A DNA stretch of 57,709 nucleotides from a virus, in the IMG/VR virus record IMGVR_UViG_3300020169_001518, positions 1 to 57,709 of that record; one strand, written 5' to 3'. Position numbers and translations under genes: made by a program. The first letter of the stretch is position 1. Every line of letters begins with the position of its first letter. The notes below the pieces were generated by a model. It was given only the letters and a program-made list of their open reading frames with translations, searched no databases and was not told where the DNA came from. Shown here piece by piece: positions 25,125 through 34,554 of the stretch.

Positions 25125-26324
25125 TTACCATCCTTTTTTAATTAAATCAACAATATATTCTCTTGATTCTTGATCAACCCAATAACCTACGGGGATGCAT
25201 AACATAGTTTTTACAGCCTCATCTACACCTGGTAAATGTGATTTAAATTGTTGTGTACAAGTATGTAAATCATTTCTTTCATGTACTCTAGAAGATTTAA
25301 CACCATTTTCACCTAAATACCTCATTAAATCATCTCTTCGTTCAGCATGTAATGAATATAACCAATATGCTGGGTCTGCACAATCAAATTCATTAATTAA
25401 AGTAATACCATCAACCCCTTTAAGGTTTTCTTTATAAAATTGACCATTTGACTTATTAGAATTAACTATATAATCAGCATGTTCTAAATTACTTCTACCT
25501 ATAGCTGCACTTATATCATTCATATGATACTTATAACCTGCTTCTTCAACATCAGCTTCACACCTAAAATCAGCTCTATTACCTGCATCTCTATCTATAC
25601 CATACCATCTTAAAGTATTAAATGATTTAGTTGAACTAGCATAAGGGCTAGAGATAAATCCTCCATCACCTGAGGTTATATGTTTTATAGCTTGTAAACT
25701 AAAAGTACCAAAATTGCCTGTAAAGCCAATTTTTTTATCTTTCCATGTTGATCCAAATGAATGAGCACAATCTTCTATTATTATAACTTTTCTACCATAT
25801 TTTTCTGTAGCTGTATCAGTTATTTCTTTTAATCTATCTAAGTCAATAGGATTTCCACCCCAATGTACTACAGTAATTATACGAGTATGTTCATTAATTT
25901 TATTTTCTAAATCATCTAATGACATATTTAATGTCTTAGGATCAGTATCAACCCATTTAAGATTTAATCCAGAATTAATAATAGGCCAATTTGTAGCTGT
26001 ACAAGTTAAAGCCGTGGTTAATACTTCATCTGTTGGTTTTAATGCATCCCATTTACAAGAGGTAAAAGCAATTCCTTGGTAAAGATTTTCCAGTAGGGTT
26101 CTATCTTTTTTGAAGTAATGATATAATAAATGTTCTGCTGATGTTGCTGAATTTACAGTTGATATATTATAAGCTTCATCCGCTTCAAAAAATCTTCTTA
26201 ACTCAGATTCAAATTTTTTAACTTGGGGTCCTTCTCCTATAAAACCACTATTAATAACTTCACCTGCCCTTTTAGCTGCATCCTTAGACATAAATACTTT
26301 AAATAATGGAATTTCTTTTTTCAT
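25125..26324 (-). CDS. DegT/DnrJ/EryC1 aminotransferase
   Basis: 399 aa. N-terminal FIGEGPQVKKFE, VHWGGNPIDLDRL, the PLP-aspartate region IIEDCAHSFGS and the catalytic Lys in SLQAIKHITSGDGGFI identify a sugar aminotransferase. It converts a keto-sugar nucleotide to an amino sugar with a PLP cofactor. Together with the epimerase and dehydrogenase it points to an amino-uronic sugar. Confidence 0.87.
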   Translation of the reverse strand: MKKEIPLFKVFMSKDAAKRAGEVINSGFIGEGPQVKKFESELRRFFEADEAYNISTVNSATSAEHLLYHYFKKDRTLLENLYQGIAFTSCKWDALKPTDEVLTTALTCTATNWPIINSGLNLKWVDTDPKTLNMSLDDLENKINEHTRIITVVHWGGNPIDLDRLKEITDTATEKYGRKVIIIEDCAHSFGSTWKDKKIGFTGNFGTFSLQAIKHITSGDGGFISSPYASSTKSFNTLRWYGIDRDAGNRADFRCEADVEEAGYKYHMNDISAAIGRSNLEHADYIVNSNKSNGQFYKENLKGVDGITLINEFDCADPAYWLYSLHAERRDDLMRYLGENGVKSSRVHERNDLHTCTQQFKSHLPGVDEAVKTMLCIPVGYWVDQESREYIVDLIKKGW

Positions 26325-26948
26325 TTACAACGTGTTATAATAATTATTTTGTTCTTCTTGTTTTTTTATTGTCTTAGGATGATATAAAGCTAATTCAGGC
26401 ATACCAGGTAATAAAGCATATGTTTCAAAACCTTCTAATACTTCATGTACTTTATTTTTCCATTTAATTTCAGGTTTATTTTTCCAAATTCTCCACTGAT
26501 AATCAGGCCAATTAACTCTATCTTGAGAGTCAACATTCCACCTCCATTTTTCAATATGTTCAGTAGTTAAACCTGAAACGGTATTAACCCTAGGTACTAA
26601 ATAAACTTCATTATCTGGGTTTCCTTCAAGTATTTGAGGTAATTTTTCAATTAATATTTCATGAGGTAATTCATCAGCATCAATTTGAAATATATAATCA
26701 CCAGTACATAACTCAGTTAATTGATTTTTCCAATCTGCAAAATGATGTTTGAAAGTTTTTGCATGATAACTACAACAATCATCACCTTTTAATTCACTAA
26801 CACGTTGCCATACTTCAGGTGTACCTTTTTTCTTGTCAAATAAAACAACTATTTCATCTTCTTTACGTTTAGCTTTTATAAGAAAATTTAATAATCTAGT
26901 TATTTCTTCTAACTCATTACAAACTGTTATTGCATAACTTATCTTCAT
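26325..26948 (-). CDS. GT2-like glycosyltransferase
   Basis: 207 aa. ISYAITVCNELEEITRLLNFL start, VVLFDKK and the metal site FQIDADELPHEIL (DADE). Short GT2 domain. Preceded by a promoter-like element inside the gene upstream (26969-26998). Confidence 0.8.
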   Translation of the reverse strand: MKISYAITVCNELEEITRLLNFLIKAKRKEDEIVVLFDKKKGTPEVWQRVSELKGDDCCSYHAKTFKHHFADWKNQLTELCTGDYIFQIDADELPHEILIEKLPQILEGNPDNEVYLVPRVNTVSGLTTEHIEKWRWNVDSQDRVNWPDYQWRIWKNKPEIKWKNKVHEVLEGFETYALLPGMPELALYHPKTIKKQEEQNNYYNTL

Positions 26949-26950
26949 AT

Positions 26951-27394
26951 CTATTCTGGTAGTATTCCAATATACGAAAGAGCATCTATATAATCACGTT
27001 CTTTAAAGTATTGAATTGTGGACATATCTGCTCTATGTGATTGACCTTTATATTTTTCTCTATCTTCTTCAGGTATTTCAACTGCTTTGACAGCTCCCCA
27101 AGCCCAATTATCTTTATCTGGTCCTGAAGCAAATAACATTCCTTGTTCTGGTAAGTTAATTGTGTTAGGGAGCCAAATAAGATCAGTTTTTGGGTCTTTC
27201 CAAGCTAAATCTTTATAAATTTCAGGTAAAAATTCTATTTGTTCATTATAAAATTCACTTCCTTCTTTCATAAGAGTATTAGTCCAAAAACCACAAGACA
27301 AACTCATATAATTAGTTATTTCTTTATTTATTTCTATTCTGTAACATAGATCACCACCTGATTTAGGGCAATCTACTATTTCATCGTATTTCAT
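26951..27394 (-). CDS. Hypothetical protein, 147 aa
   Basis: A soluble protein, MKYDEIVDCPKSGGDLCYRIE at the start, ending in ALSYIGILPE. Similar short proteins are common beside sugar genes in T4-like cyanophages, as far as I recall, but no function is known. Its 3' end carries a promoter-like element. Confidence 0.65.
   Translation of the reverse strand: MKYDEIVDCPKSGGDLCYRIEINKEITNYMSLSCGFWTNTLMKEGSEFYNEQIEFLPEIYKDLAWKDPKTDLIWLPNTINLPEQGMLFASGPDKDNWAWGAVKAVEIPEEDREKYKGQSHRADMSTIQYFKERDYIDALSYIGILPE
26969..26998 (-). promoter_or_regulatory. Promoter-like CGTGA-N17-CGTATATT
   Basis: Minus-strand CGTGA (26998-26994) and CGTATATT (26976-26969), within the last codons of the upstream gene and just ahead of the gene starting at 26948. 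The -33 box is weak. Confidence 0.4.
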
Positions 27395-27395
27395 A

Positions 27396-28700
27396 TTATT
27401 TTAATTTTGGTAATTGTACATCAGTATTAAATTTAATGTCAGTAGGCATTGATAAATCCATTTTTTTAGCAAACTTTGGTAAATTTGAATCTAAAATATT
27501 ACCTACTAATTCTTTCATATGGTCAAAACTAAAATTAGTTTTAACGTAATGACCTTGTTGTTTAGCTTTACCTACTAATGATTTATATTTTTCATATACA
27601 TTTTTAAATACTCTACTCATTTGCGTTACATCAGGTGCAAACCATGATGTTTGAGGTAATAACCATTTATTAGCAGCACTTTGGTGTACTGGCTCTAATT
27701 TTCCAGGAATTAAAATAGTATAATCTGGGTTTAGAAAATCTAATTGTCCTGACCAACCTGAAGCTATAATAGGTTTTTTAGATAATCCAAATTCTAATAA
27801 CGGTCTACCAAATCCTTCCCCTTTATTAAAACTAACCATTGCTTTTACTTTAGGATGATTATATAATTCATTCATTTCAGAATTACTAAAATCTCCATTT
27901 AATAAATAAACATTTGGTAATGTTCTAGCTCCTTTAACTTGATTTCGTATACCTTTTATTTTTTCTAAAATACTATCTCTACTCATATAATTTTCTACAC
28001 CTTCAGATGTTTTTAAAATTAAAGCAGGTGGACTTTTTTTATTTTTAAATGTTTCAAAAAATATTTTAATAGTTTGACCTATATTTTTTCTATCATGACC
28101 TAAATCACCTTGCATCCACATACCAACAAATAAATAACAAAATTGTTCTTTAATTTTACTTAAATCTAATTTTACTTCACTAGAAGGTAAATGTTTATAA
28201 ACATCTAAATCTGCACCTTCAAATACAACGTGTATAGGTTTAGTTGATTTAATTTTCCCTACTACTTTATTAGTTTGTTTATCTCTCTTATCAAATGTAA
28301 CATCTTGAAATACCTTTTGGCTATGTTTAGATGAAACCCAATTCATGTTCATTCTATTTAAACCTTCAACCCATGAACCATCACAACCTGTACTTTCAAT
28401 ACCAGCTGTACATCCAATATTATATGTTCCTACTGGTTGGAATTCACTTGGAATTGTAATTTGCATCCATATGTCAGCTTTTTCACCTTTAGGTATATTA
28501 GGTACCGATAATGCTTGTAAAAACTTAAATTTAGGATGTTCATCACAAAACCCTAAAGTACAGTCTCCCCACCTTTGGCTTAATAACTTAACATCATATT
28601 TGTCTAGTTCTATAATTGCTTTAATGATATCTCTAGCTCTTGCTCCATAACCACTGTAAGTGTCAAATGGTGAACTTATATAAAAACTTGGTTTATTCAT
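27396..28700 (-). CDS. GT4-like glycosyltransferase
   Basis: 434 aa. FYISSPFDTYSGYGARARDII is the acceptor-side glycine-rich start. FVGMWMQGDLGHDRKN and FNKGEGFGRPLLEFGLSKKP (E-x7-E) give the donor side. GT-B fold. It abuts another GT4 gene upstream by one base, so the pair may act in sequence. Confidence 0.82.
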   Translation of the reverse strand: MNKPSFYISSPFDTYSGYGARARDIIKAIIELDKYDVKLLSQRWGDCTLGFCDEHPKFKFLQALSVPNIPKGEKADIWMQITIPSEFQPVGTYNIGCTAGIESTGCDGSWVEGLNRMNMNWVSSKHSQKVFQDVTFDKRDKQTNKVVGKIKSTKPIHVVFEGADLDVYKHLPSSEVKLDLSKIKEQFCYLFVGMWMQGDLGHDRKNIGQTIKIFFETFKNKKSPPALILKTSEGVENYMSRDSILEKIKGIRNQVKGARTLPNVYLLNGDFSNSEMNELYNHPKVKAMVSFNKGEGFGRPLLEFGLSKKPIIASGWSGQLDFLNPDYTILIPGKLEPVHQSAANKWLLPQTSWFAPDVTQMSRVFKNVYEKYKSLVGKAKQQGHYVKTNFSFDHMKELVGNILDSNLPKFAKKMDLSMPTDIKFNTDVQLPKLK

Positions 28701-30148
28701 TAGTATAATAATTTATGGTTTAAAAATTTACCTTTATATTCATTAGTGTTAATAATTTGATGTTCAGTTTTTGGTTTCCATGTTGAAAATAATTCTTCCA
28801 TAGAATCCATAAACCTTTCAGCTTGATGTTTATGTGTAAACCCAGCTTCATCACTAATTGCCCATTTTCTTCCTTTATAACCCCTTTCTTTTCTCTCTTT
28901 AGGGTCCATGTTATAAATTTCTAATATTCTTTCAGTTGCATCTTCCCATTTACATCTATCATCAAAAATATAAGGTGTTGGAGGAGATCCTTGCATTGAT
29001 CTACTTGTTGGATATACTGGAAATGCCCATTCACCATGTTCTTTATATGTACCTCTATGATTAGAAGGCACATCAGCACTTGGTGTAAACCATTCCCCTT
29101 TATCATCAACAAATCTCATTTGATCTTGCATACCACCTGTTGTATTAGCTATAATTGGAGTACCTGATAGTATAGCTTCAGTAAGTGTTAATCCCCAACC
29201 TTCATTTGATGTTAATAATATTTGAGCGTCAGCTATATTATATAAATAATTTAATTCATGTGGTGGTAATTTAGCAGTTGAAAATACAATACACTCTTTA
29301 TATTTTTCATCAAATAATAGTTCTGAAACTTTAACTAAATTAGTACCATGATCTGATGAAGGTTCAGTATGTAAAATAAATCTACATTTTTTAGCCTTTT
29401 CTAATGGTAAAGAATCTAAAAATCCTCTAAAAGCTAGTAAACTATCTGGTATTTGTTTTCTTCTTATGTTTCTTGAGTTAAAGAATAATGTAAACTCAAC
29501 ACCAGCATTACCTTGTACTTTATTTTTAAATTCTAGGTATTTATCATAATCCTTATCTAATTCTGTTATAGGTCTAAATATATCTGAATTTAAACCATGA
29601 GGGACATAATTACAAATTCTATCTTCAATATCATCACCTAATACTGTTTTATTAATAAAAACAGTTTGTTTAGATATACCCATTAATAAATCACATGATT
29701 GATAAAATGGTTTATTATATAATGGAGCTGGTAAATCATCCCAAATATTTAAATAAGTAATTGGTATTTTTCTCCTAATTTCTCTTTCCATTTTAAATAT
29801 GTGATGGAAATATCTTGGATCTGTAATAAGTAATACTGCATCGGGTTTTTCTCTTAAGAATATTTGTCTAAAAATATTTCCATCACCATAACCATCTACA
29901 GGATATAACATAACAGAAGCATCATCTATTCCTGCAAGTTTACCTACATCAGCACTCATATCTAATGCTTTACCTTTATCTGGATGTTTAATGGAACCTG
30001 CAATTTGGCACCAATTATAACGATGAGCTGTATGTATTACAATTTCTTTACCTACTGTTGCTACACCAGAATGTACTCTAATATCATCTGTGATTAATAA
30101 TATTTTCTTCCTTTTGTCTTTAGGAAGATATTCAAAACTTTTATTCAT
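28700..30148 (-). CDS. GT4-like glycosyltransferase, 482 aa
   Basis: KKILLITDDIRVHSGVATVGKEI at the N-terminus and SNEGWGLTLTEAILSGTPII (E-x7-E) at about residue 315 define a GT-B enzyme. The insert around residues 360-400 (hydrophilic, Pro/Ser-rich) lengthens the C-terminal domain. First glycosyltransferase of this operon, after the RHH gene. Confidence 0.83.
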   Translation of the reverse strand: MNKSFEYLPKDKRKKILLITDDIRVHSGVATVGKEIVIHTAHRYNWCQIAGSIKHPDKGKALDMSADVGKLAGIDDASVMLYPVDGYGDGNIFRQIFLREKPDAVLLITDPRYFHHIFKMEREIRRKIPITYLNIWDDLPAPLYNKPFYQSCDLLMGISKQTVFINKTVLGDDIEDRICNYVPHGLNSDIFRPITELDKDYDKYLEFKNKVQGNAGVEFTLFFNSRNIRRKQIPDSLLAFRGFLDSLPLEKAKKCRFILHTEPSSDHGTNLVKVSELLFDEKYKECIVFSTAKLPPHELNYLYNIADAQILLTSNEGWGLTLTEAILSGTPIIANTTGGMQDQMRFVDDKGEWFTPSADVPSNHRGTYKEHGEWAFPVYPTSRSMQGSPPTPYIFDDRCKWEDATERILEIYNMDPKERKERGYKGRKWAISDEAGFTHKHQAERFMDSMEELFSTWKPKTEHQIINTNEYKGKFLNHKLLY

Positions 30149-30161
30149 CTAATTTTAATTT

Positions 30162-30350
30162 TTATAATTCGAGATTCGTTTGACTTGTAATTTGTTTTCT
30201 AAAATCTTCATCTGTAAGATATAAATAAATAGATCTATCTGCTAATTTTTGGAATGAGAATTTTCTTTTTACACACTCAATCTTAAAATTTTCGAATAAA
30301 TCTGCTTGAACTTTAACACTCGTTAGTGTCATTTTGTTTGGATTTGCCAT
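30162..30350 (-). CDS. Ribbon-helix-helix-like protein, 62 aa
   Basis: The strand TSVKVQADLFENFKIECVKR followed by FSFQKLADRSIYLYLTD fits the ribbon-helix-helix fold of CopG/Arc-type regulators. As the gene leading the glycosyltransferases it could control their operon. DNA target unknown. Confidence 0.65.
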   Translation of the reverse strand: MANPNKMTLTSVKVQADLFENFKIECVKRKFSFQKLADRSIYLYLTDEDFRKQITSQTNLEL

Positions 30351-30405
30351 AATTTAATTTTTAATAACGTTATATTTGTCTATACGTATATGAATATTCC
30401 TCAAT

Positions 30406-31380
30406 CTACAAAAAATCTAAACCTGCTCCACACAATTCTTCTTCCTCTTTAAAAGGACAAAAATTACACGTCCATTTTGAAGGTGTTTTTGGATAAGTTA
30501 CATCTTTTATATCTCCATTGGAGTTAAAACATTCATGTATAAAGTCTTGAATTGCACTTCTCGCTCTGCCTAATTTAATTTTTCCGCTTGGAGGAGTAAA
30601 TTGTTGGACTCTATATGCTTGATAAGGTGACATTATATTTTCATCATCCATATCTAACACTTTTCTTTTAACTATCATAAACTCAATTTCAATTTTTTCT
30701 AATGGTACTCCATATTGTTCAGAGAAATATTGTTTATATAATAATAGTTGGAATTGTTTATCTTCATCTTTTTTAGCATAATCATTCCAACCTTTAGTAC
30801 TTGTCTTTATGTCGATTATCTTAAAGGTATCTGTTGTTTCACAATATGTTACAACATCTAGATACCCCATGTATAATACGTTACTATACATTTTATTTGG
30901 CGCTATTACAATAGGTACTTCACAACCTACTAAATATGTGCCTTTCTTACTAAAATACCTGCTACGTTTTTTCTTAAACCACTCTAATATTGCTATACCA
31001 TCTTCAAAAAATTCTCTCATTTCTAATGCATCTGAGAAGTGGGAATCATTATTCTTTTTATATTGTGCTTGATATTCACTAATATATCTACCTTGAAAAT
31101 CTTCTTTTAGATCAATATCTCTATTAGCAGCAGCAAATGAATTTTCAAAAGCATAATCTAGATAATACTGTATTGATTCATGCATAGCTGTACCAAATAC
31201 AGTATGAATAGAAGATGTAAATCTTTTAATTTTATCCTTATATTGGAGTTTCCAACGATGAGGACAACCTCTAAAAATAGACATTTGGGAATAACTAACA
31301 TTCTTCTGATATGCAAAATTAATTGGAGCAGGAGGATTGTTTTTTATTTCCTTTACAATGTTCGGGATTTTTCTAGCCAA
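30406..31380 (-). CDS. RecB/Cas4-like PD-(D/E)XK nuclease
   Basis: 324 aa starting at TTG (31380). SYSQMSIFRGCPHRWKLQYKDKI and C-terminal WTCNFCPFKEEEELC supply four cysteines for a Fe-S cluster, as in Cas4/AddB nucleases. Catalytic residues are in VLYMGYLDVVTYCE and FKIIDIKTSTKGW (D...E/DxK, read as D-I-K). Expected to be a single-strand exonuclease used in recombination or DNA processing. Overlaps the GT17 gene by 28 nt. Confidence 0.82.
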   Translation of the reverse strand: MARKIPNIVKEIKNNPPAPINFAYQKNVSYSQMSIFRGCPHRWKLQYKDKIKRFTSSIHTVFGTAMHESIQYYLDYAFENSFAAANRDIDLKEDFQGRYISEYQAQYKKNNDSHFSDALEMREFFEDGIAILEWFKKKRSRYFSKKGTYLVGCEVPIVIAPNKMYSNVLYMGYLDVVTYCETTDTFKIIDIKTSTKGWNDYAKKDEDKQFQLLLYKQYFSEQYGVPLEKIEIEFMIVKRKVLDMDDENIMSPYQAYRVQQFTPPSGKIKLGRARSAIQDFIHECFNSNGDIKDVTYPKTPSKWTCNFCPFKEEEELCGAGLDFL

Positions 31381-32210
31381 AACTTATATTTTTTAGGGAG
31401 ATATTTATTATCTTTAATAGGTAATTGATAAAAATAATTATTTTCTTCCCTTTCAGGAAATATATCTTTTCCTTCAGTTATTAAGCTCCTAATCTTTTTA
31501 GGATCTTTAATTTCATTTGTATTAAATTCTTGATGTGCGTATGATTCTAGTTTTTCAATTATTTTGTCTTCAGTCATAAAAAATGTAAGGTGCCAACCTC
31601 CTTCTAAAACAGCATACCATTCTGCATGTCTAATTTCAGACATAGATAGTTTATCTTTAAACATTGTTTCATAATGGAATACTTTACATTTAGTAGACTT
31701 CATTGGGTCCTTTAATGCATTTAATCTGGTAGTTAAATTATAATAGTACCAATCCATGCACATTCCAACTGAACCATAAGGTACAGAAGTTTTTTTAAAT
31801 TGATTTATAGTATCTATATCAGGTATTTCGTCTAAGTCTGATAGTATTACTATATCAAGAGGTTTTAAGGATAAATGACTTAATGGAGTTTTTATAGCGT
31901 TTCTTTGATATTCTTCTCTAAACCAATCGTGTTTGCTATCTTTACCTCTAGGTAAATCATCTACTACATAATAATAAATTTTATGTAACCATTTTTTAAA
32001 CCTTTTTTTATTTTTTAAAAAATTTAATGGTTTTGGAGATCCTGAGTGTGTTTGAGTTGCTTCAACTAAGATAAAAGTATCTACTACATCATCTAATTCC
32101 ATTAATCGGAATTCAAGCATATCTAATTCATTATAAAAAGTAAAACAATCTACAACCTTTTTATCTTTAGAATTATTTTTTTCAATTTCATCATATTTCT
32201 CCTTACCCAT
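31353..32210 (-). CDS. GT17-family glycosyltransferase
   Basis: 285 aa from the ATG at 32210, just after the upstream stop. VVDCFTFYNELDMLEFRLMELDDVVDTFILVEATQTHSG matches the start of family GT17 (MGAT3-like N-acetylglucosaminyltransferases), then IVILSDLDEIPDIDTI (DxD). Adds a sugar, probably GlcNAc, to a glycan. GT17 is frequent in large marine phages and viruses. Confidence 0.82.
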   Translation of the reverse strand: MGKEKYDEIEKNNSKDKKVVDCFTFYNELDMLEFRLMELDDVVDTFILVEATQTHSGSPKPLNFLKNKKRFKKWLHKIYYYVVDDLPRGKDSKHDWFREEYQRNAIKTPLSHLSLKPLDIVILSDLDEIPDIDTINQFKKTSVPYGSVGMCMDWYYYNLTTRLNALKDPMKSTKCKVFHYETMFKDKLSMSEIRHAEWYAVLEGGWHLTFFMTEDKIIEKLESYAHQEFNTNEIKDPKKIRSLITEGKDIFPEREENNYFYQLPIKDNKYLPKKYKFWLEKSRTL

Positions 32211-32211
32211 T

Positions 32212-32697
32212 TTATTTTTTCCATTTATCACGACCTACTAAAAGACCAATTATTCCATAATTAGCAATGTCGATAAATGTATCTTCCATGCCTTCACCTT
32301 TAACAAATGATCTACCATTAATTAATAAGTTTTTAAGACGTGAAATCTTATCTGTAAGTCTAATACATAACCCAGTAAGTGAAAATGTTTTATCCTCTTT
32401 ATTATTAAGGATATCTCCACCTAATGCTATATTATTTAAACCATAATCCATATGTTTGCGAGCAAACATTTCATACATTTCTTTTTGAATTTGTTTAAAT
32501 TCTTTAGATAAATCTGGGTATTCTTCCTCAAAAATAGTAATTGTTTGATTTACTTCATCATCAATAAATTCTTCTATTTTCTTTTTTCCACTTTTAGCAT
32601 TACTAATTTCTCTACTACTCATAACTTTTTCTATTTCTTTTGCATTATTACCAAAATGACCTACATTTTCAAAATACTTTTTTATTGAATCACCCAT
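32212..32697 (-). CDS. Nmad1/DUF1599-like protein
   Basis: 161 aa. The C-terminal part has ARKHMDYGLNNIA, TGLCIRLTDKISRLKNLL and EDTFIDIANYGIIGLL, the pattern of the nucleotide-modification-associated domain 1 family. Its biochemical role is not settled; it occurs next to DNA base modification genes and is related to all-alpha nucleotide-binding folds. The 7-deazaguanine genes in this window give a fitting context. The N-terminal 50 residues are not conserved. Confidence 0.68.
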   Translation of the reverse strand: MGDSIKKYFENVGHFGNNAKEIEKVMSSREISNAKSGKKKIEEFIDDEVNQTITIFEEEYPDLSKEFKQIQKEMYEMFARKHMDYGLNNIALGGDILNNKEDKTFSLTGLCIRLTDKISRLKNLLINGRSFVKGEGMEDTFIDIANYGIIGLLVGRDKWKK

Positions 32698-32914
32698 TGA
32701 TTTGTTGTTCTAAGGAAAAATATTTTTCAATTGTTGCTAATCTATCATCAGCATCAACTAACATAGCAAGTGCTTCTTCAGCATTTTTGTAAAAATCTTC
32801 TGTTGTGTGGTCTCCAATTCCAACTGCTCTATCACCTAATAATTCAAGTGATAACAGTGCTTTTGCTTTATCTGCTAATGCAGATGTACGTAACATTTCT
32901 ATTAATTTAATCAT
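32690..32914 (-). CDS. Hypothetical protein, 74 aa
   Basis: Starts MIKLIEMLRTSALADKAKAL; helical and acidic. It follows the internal promoter at 32960-32989, so it may head a unit including Nmad1 and GT17. Not recognised. Confidence 0.6.
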   Translation of the reverse strand: MIKLIEMLRTSALADKAKALLSLELLGDRAVGIGDHTTEDFYKNAEEALAMLVDADDRLATIEKYFSLEQQING

Positions 32915-33324
32915 TTTATTATTGTTTTTATTTCTTTGTTATTTAATCCTATTGACATCAATATACGACCTATTTCATCAGTATCCAAAAATTCTAAATA
33001 TTCTTTTGTTTCTTTTGATGAACATTCCCAATATGATGATAAATGTTCTACTAAATCTTTATTTGATTGTTTTACTTTAGATTTAATATATTTACTCCAT
33101 TTATTATTTTTAGGAATATACTCTCTATAAACAGAATATATTTCTTTCTTATTTTGTGGGTTTATTATTTGAACAAAATTAACTATATCTAAAAAATCAG
33201 GATTCATAGACAAAAATCTATGTACCATATAACTATTCCATAACTCCCAATCTTTATCAGAGAAGGAGTTGGGATCAGCTTTAGTTGAGTTGATTTGTTT
33301 TAACCAATCCCAAATGTTCTTCAT
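32911..33324 (-). CDS. 62: Clamp loader small subunit, gp62-like
   Basis: 137 aa. MKNIWDWLKQINSTKADPNSFSDKDWELWNSYMVHRFLSMNPDFLDIVNFVQ is characteristic of gp62 in T4-like marine phages. The subunit joins gp44 to load the clamp. The position between gp44 and its neighbours fits, although gp44 and gp62 are separated by one small gene here. Similarity judged by eye. Confidence 0.7.
   Translation of the reverse strand: MKNIWDWLKQINSTKADPNSFSDKDWELWNSYMVHRFLSMNPDFLDIVNFVQIINPQNKKEIYSVYREYIPKNNKWSKYIKSKVKQSNKDLVEHLSSYWECSSKETKEYLEFLDTDEIGRILMSIGLNNKEIKTIIK
32960..32989 (-). promoter_or_regulatory. Internal promoter TTTGG-N17-CGTATATT
   Basis: Minus-strand TTTGG (32989-32985) and CGTATATT (32967-32960) lie inside gp62, ahead of the gene starting at 32914. 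The spacing is exact and the -33 box extends to TTTGGATAC as in other copies. Confidence 0.6.
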
Positions 33325-33608
33325 TATTTAGAATCTATAGCACCTGTTAGTAGTATACTTTCTTCTGCTAATTCTTCTCTTAGCTCTAATGGAACACCAT
33401 CTGCTACTATTTTTTTAGTATAAGGATCAATAAATACTGGAATTGGCATTACTGCATCACTATCAGTACCTGTGATAAATTTACTAATTTTTCTTAGAAT
33501 GACTCCTGATTCAAATACATTTTTACCTTTTGAATTTAAAAGACCTTCTGTAGTTGTTAAATCGACATTCATTTGTGGTTGTTGACCACCTGGATTACCT
33601 TGTTTCAT
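33324..33608 (-). CDS. Hypothetical protein, 94 aa
   Basis: Start taken at ATG 33608 (MKQGNPGGQQPQMN); a GTG nine codons earlier is possible. The disordered Gly/Gln start is followed by an alpha/beta part (MPIPVFIDPYTKKIVADGV). Lies between the two clamp loader genes. Not recognised. Confidence 0.6.
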   Translation of the reverse strand: MKQGNPGGQQPQMNVDLTTTEGLLNSKGKNVFESGVILRKISKFITGTDSDAVMPIPVFIDPYTKKIVADGVPLELREELAEESILLTGAIDSK

Positions 33609-33636
33609 TTTTTTCTTATTTTTAATTAATTTCACT

Positions 33637-34554
33637 TTATTTATTATTTATTATATTCTGGATTAAACTCATTACATTAATTTCTTTATCAATTCTAAAA
33701 TTGGCTTGGTATAAATGCTCGTTAACTAAAATAGCAACTGTACCTTCTTTGCCTGGTATGTACTTGGAAGCATTTTCATATAAAAATCGAAATAATTCAT
33801 CAAAATCATCTACATTTGCATCAGCAATAATTTGTCTAATTTTAGTAAATGATGATTTAGGTTTTTCAAGTTCTTTAATTATAGAGGTCATATAGCTAGT
33901 ACTTACAAGCAAAGAATCATCCAATGTTAATTTGTTCTTATTAGTGCTTGCTTGGATAGTATTAAGCATTTTACGTAAGTCCGGATAGAACTTATTTACA
34001 ATTTTACCAATGGCTTTAGGTTCATAACTTATGCTTTCCTTATCACAAATACTAGCTAAATGTACAGCGACCTCTTTTTTAGTAGGTGGAACAACTTTAA
34101 TTGTTTGGCACCTAGATTGTAAGGGATCTATAATCCTTTCTACATAATTACAAGTTAAAATAAATCTTGTAGTTCTAGAAAAAGTTTCTATTATGTTTCG
34201 GAGCGACGCTTGCGCTTGAATCGTGAGAAAATCCGCCTCGTCCAAGATAACAACCTTGAGGGGCTTAAATGAAGCAACCGATGCGAAACTAGAGACTTTA
34301 TCCCTAATAGTTTCGATCCCACGCTCGTCAGAAGCGTTAATATAAATGTGATCACAATCTAAGTTTTTAATTATTAATTTTGCTAATGTTGTTTTACCTG
34401 TACCTGCAGGACCATAAAATAAATAATTTTGGATATCATTATTATATAATTGGGATGCAATAGAGGATTTTAAACTATCATTACCAACATAATCCTTTAA
34501 TTTTACTGGCCTATATTTTTCGTTTAATAAACTATTTTTTCTAATATTCTCCAT
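33637..34554 (-). CDS. 44: Clamp loader large subunit, gp44-like AAA+ ATPase
   Basis: 305 aa from ATG 34554 (MENIRKNSLLNEKYRP); a longer frame from 34623 would overlap the upstream gene further. Walker A FYGPAGTGKTTLAK, Walker B VVILDEADFLT and the SRC arginine finger in QSRCQTIK are all present. It opens the sliding clamp with ATP. A stretch at about 34190-34350, covering Walker B, has much higher GC and unlike codon use. Confidence 0.9.
   Translation of the reverse strand: MENIRKNSLLNEKYRPVKLKDYVGNDSLKSSIASQLYNNDIQNYLFYGPAGTGKTTLAKLIIKNLDCDHIYINASDERGIETIRDKVSSFASVASFKPLKVVILDEADFLTIQAQASLRNIIETFSRTTRFILTCNYVERIIDPLQSRCQTIKVVPPTKKEVAVHLASICDKESISYEPKAIGKIVNKFYPDLRKMLNTIQASTNKNKLTLDDSLLVSTSYMTSIIKELEKPKSSFTKIRQIIADANVDDFDELFRFLYENASKYIPGKEGTVAILVNEHLYQANFRIDKEINVMSLIQNIINNK

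Noticed and set aside
30373-30408. Promoter copy before the RHH gene (30350)
   Set aside because: CGTATAGA is seen, but TTTGG is not at the right spacing; kept out of the family.
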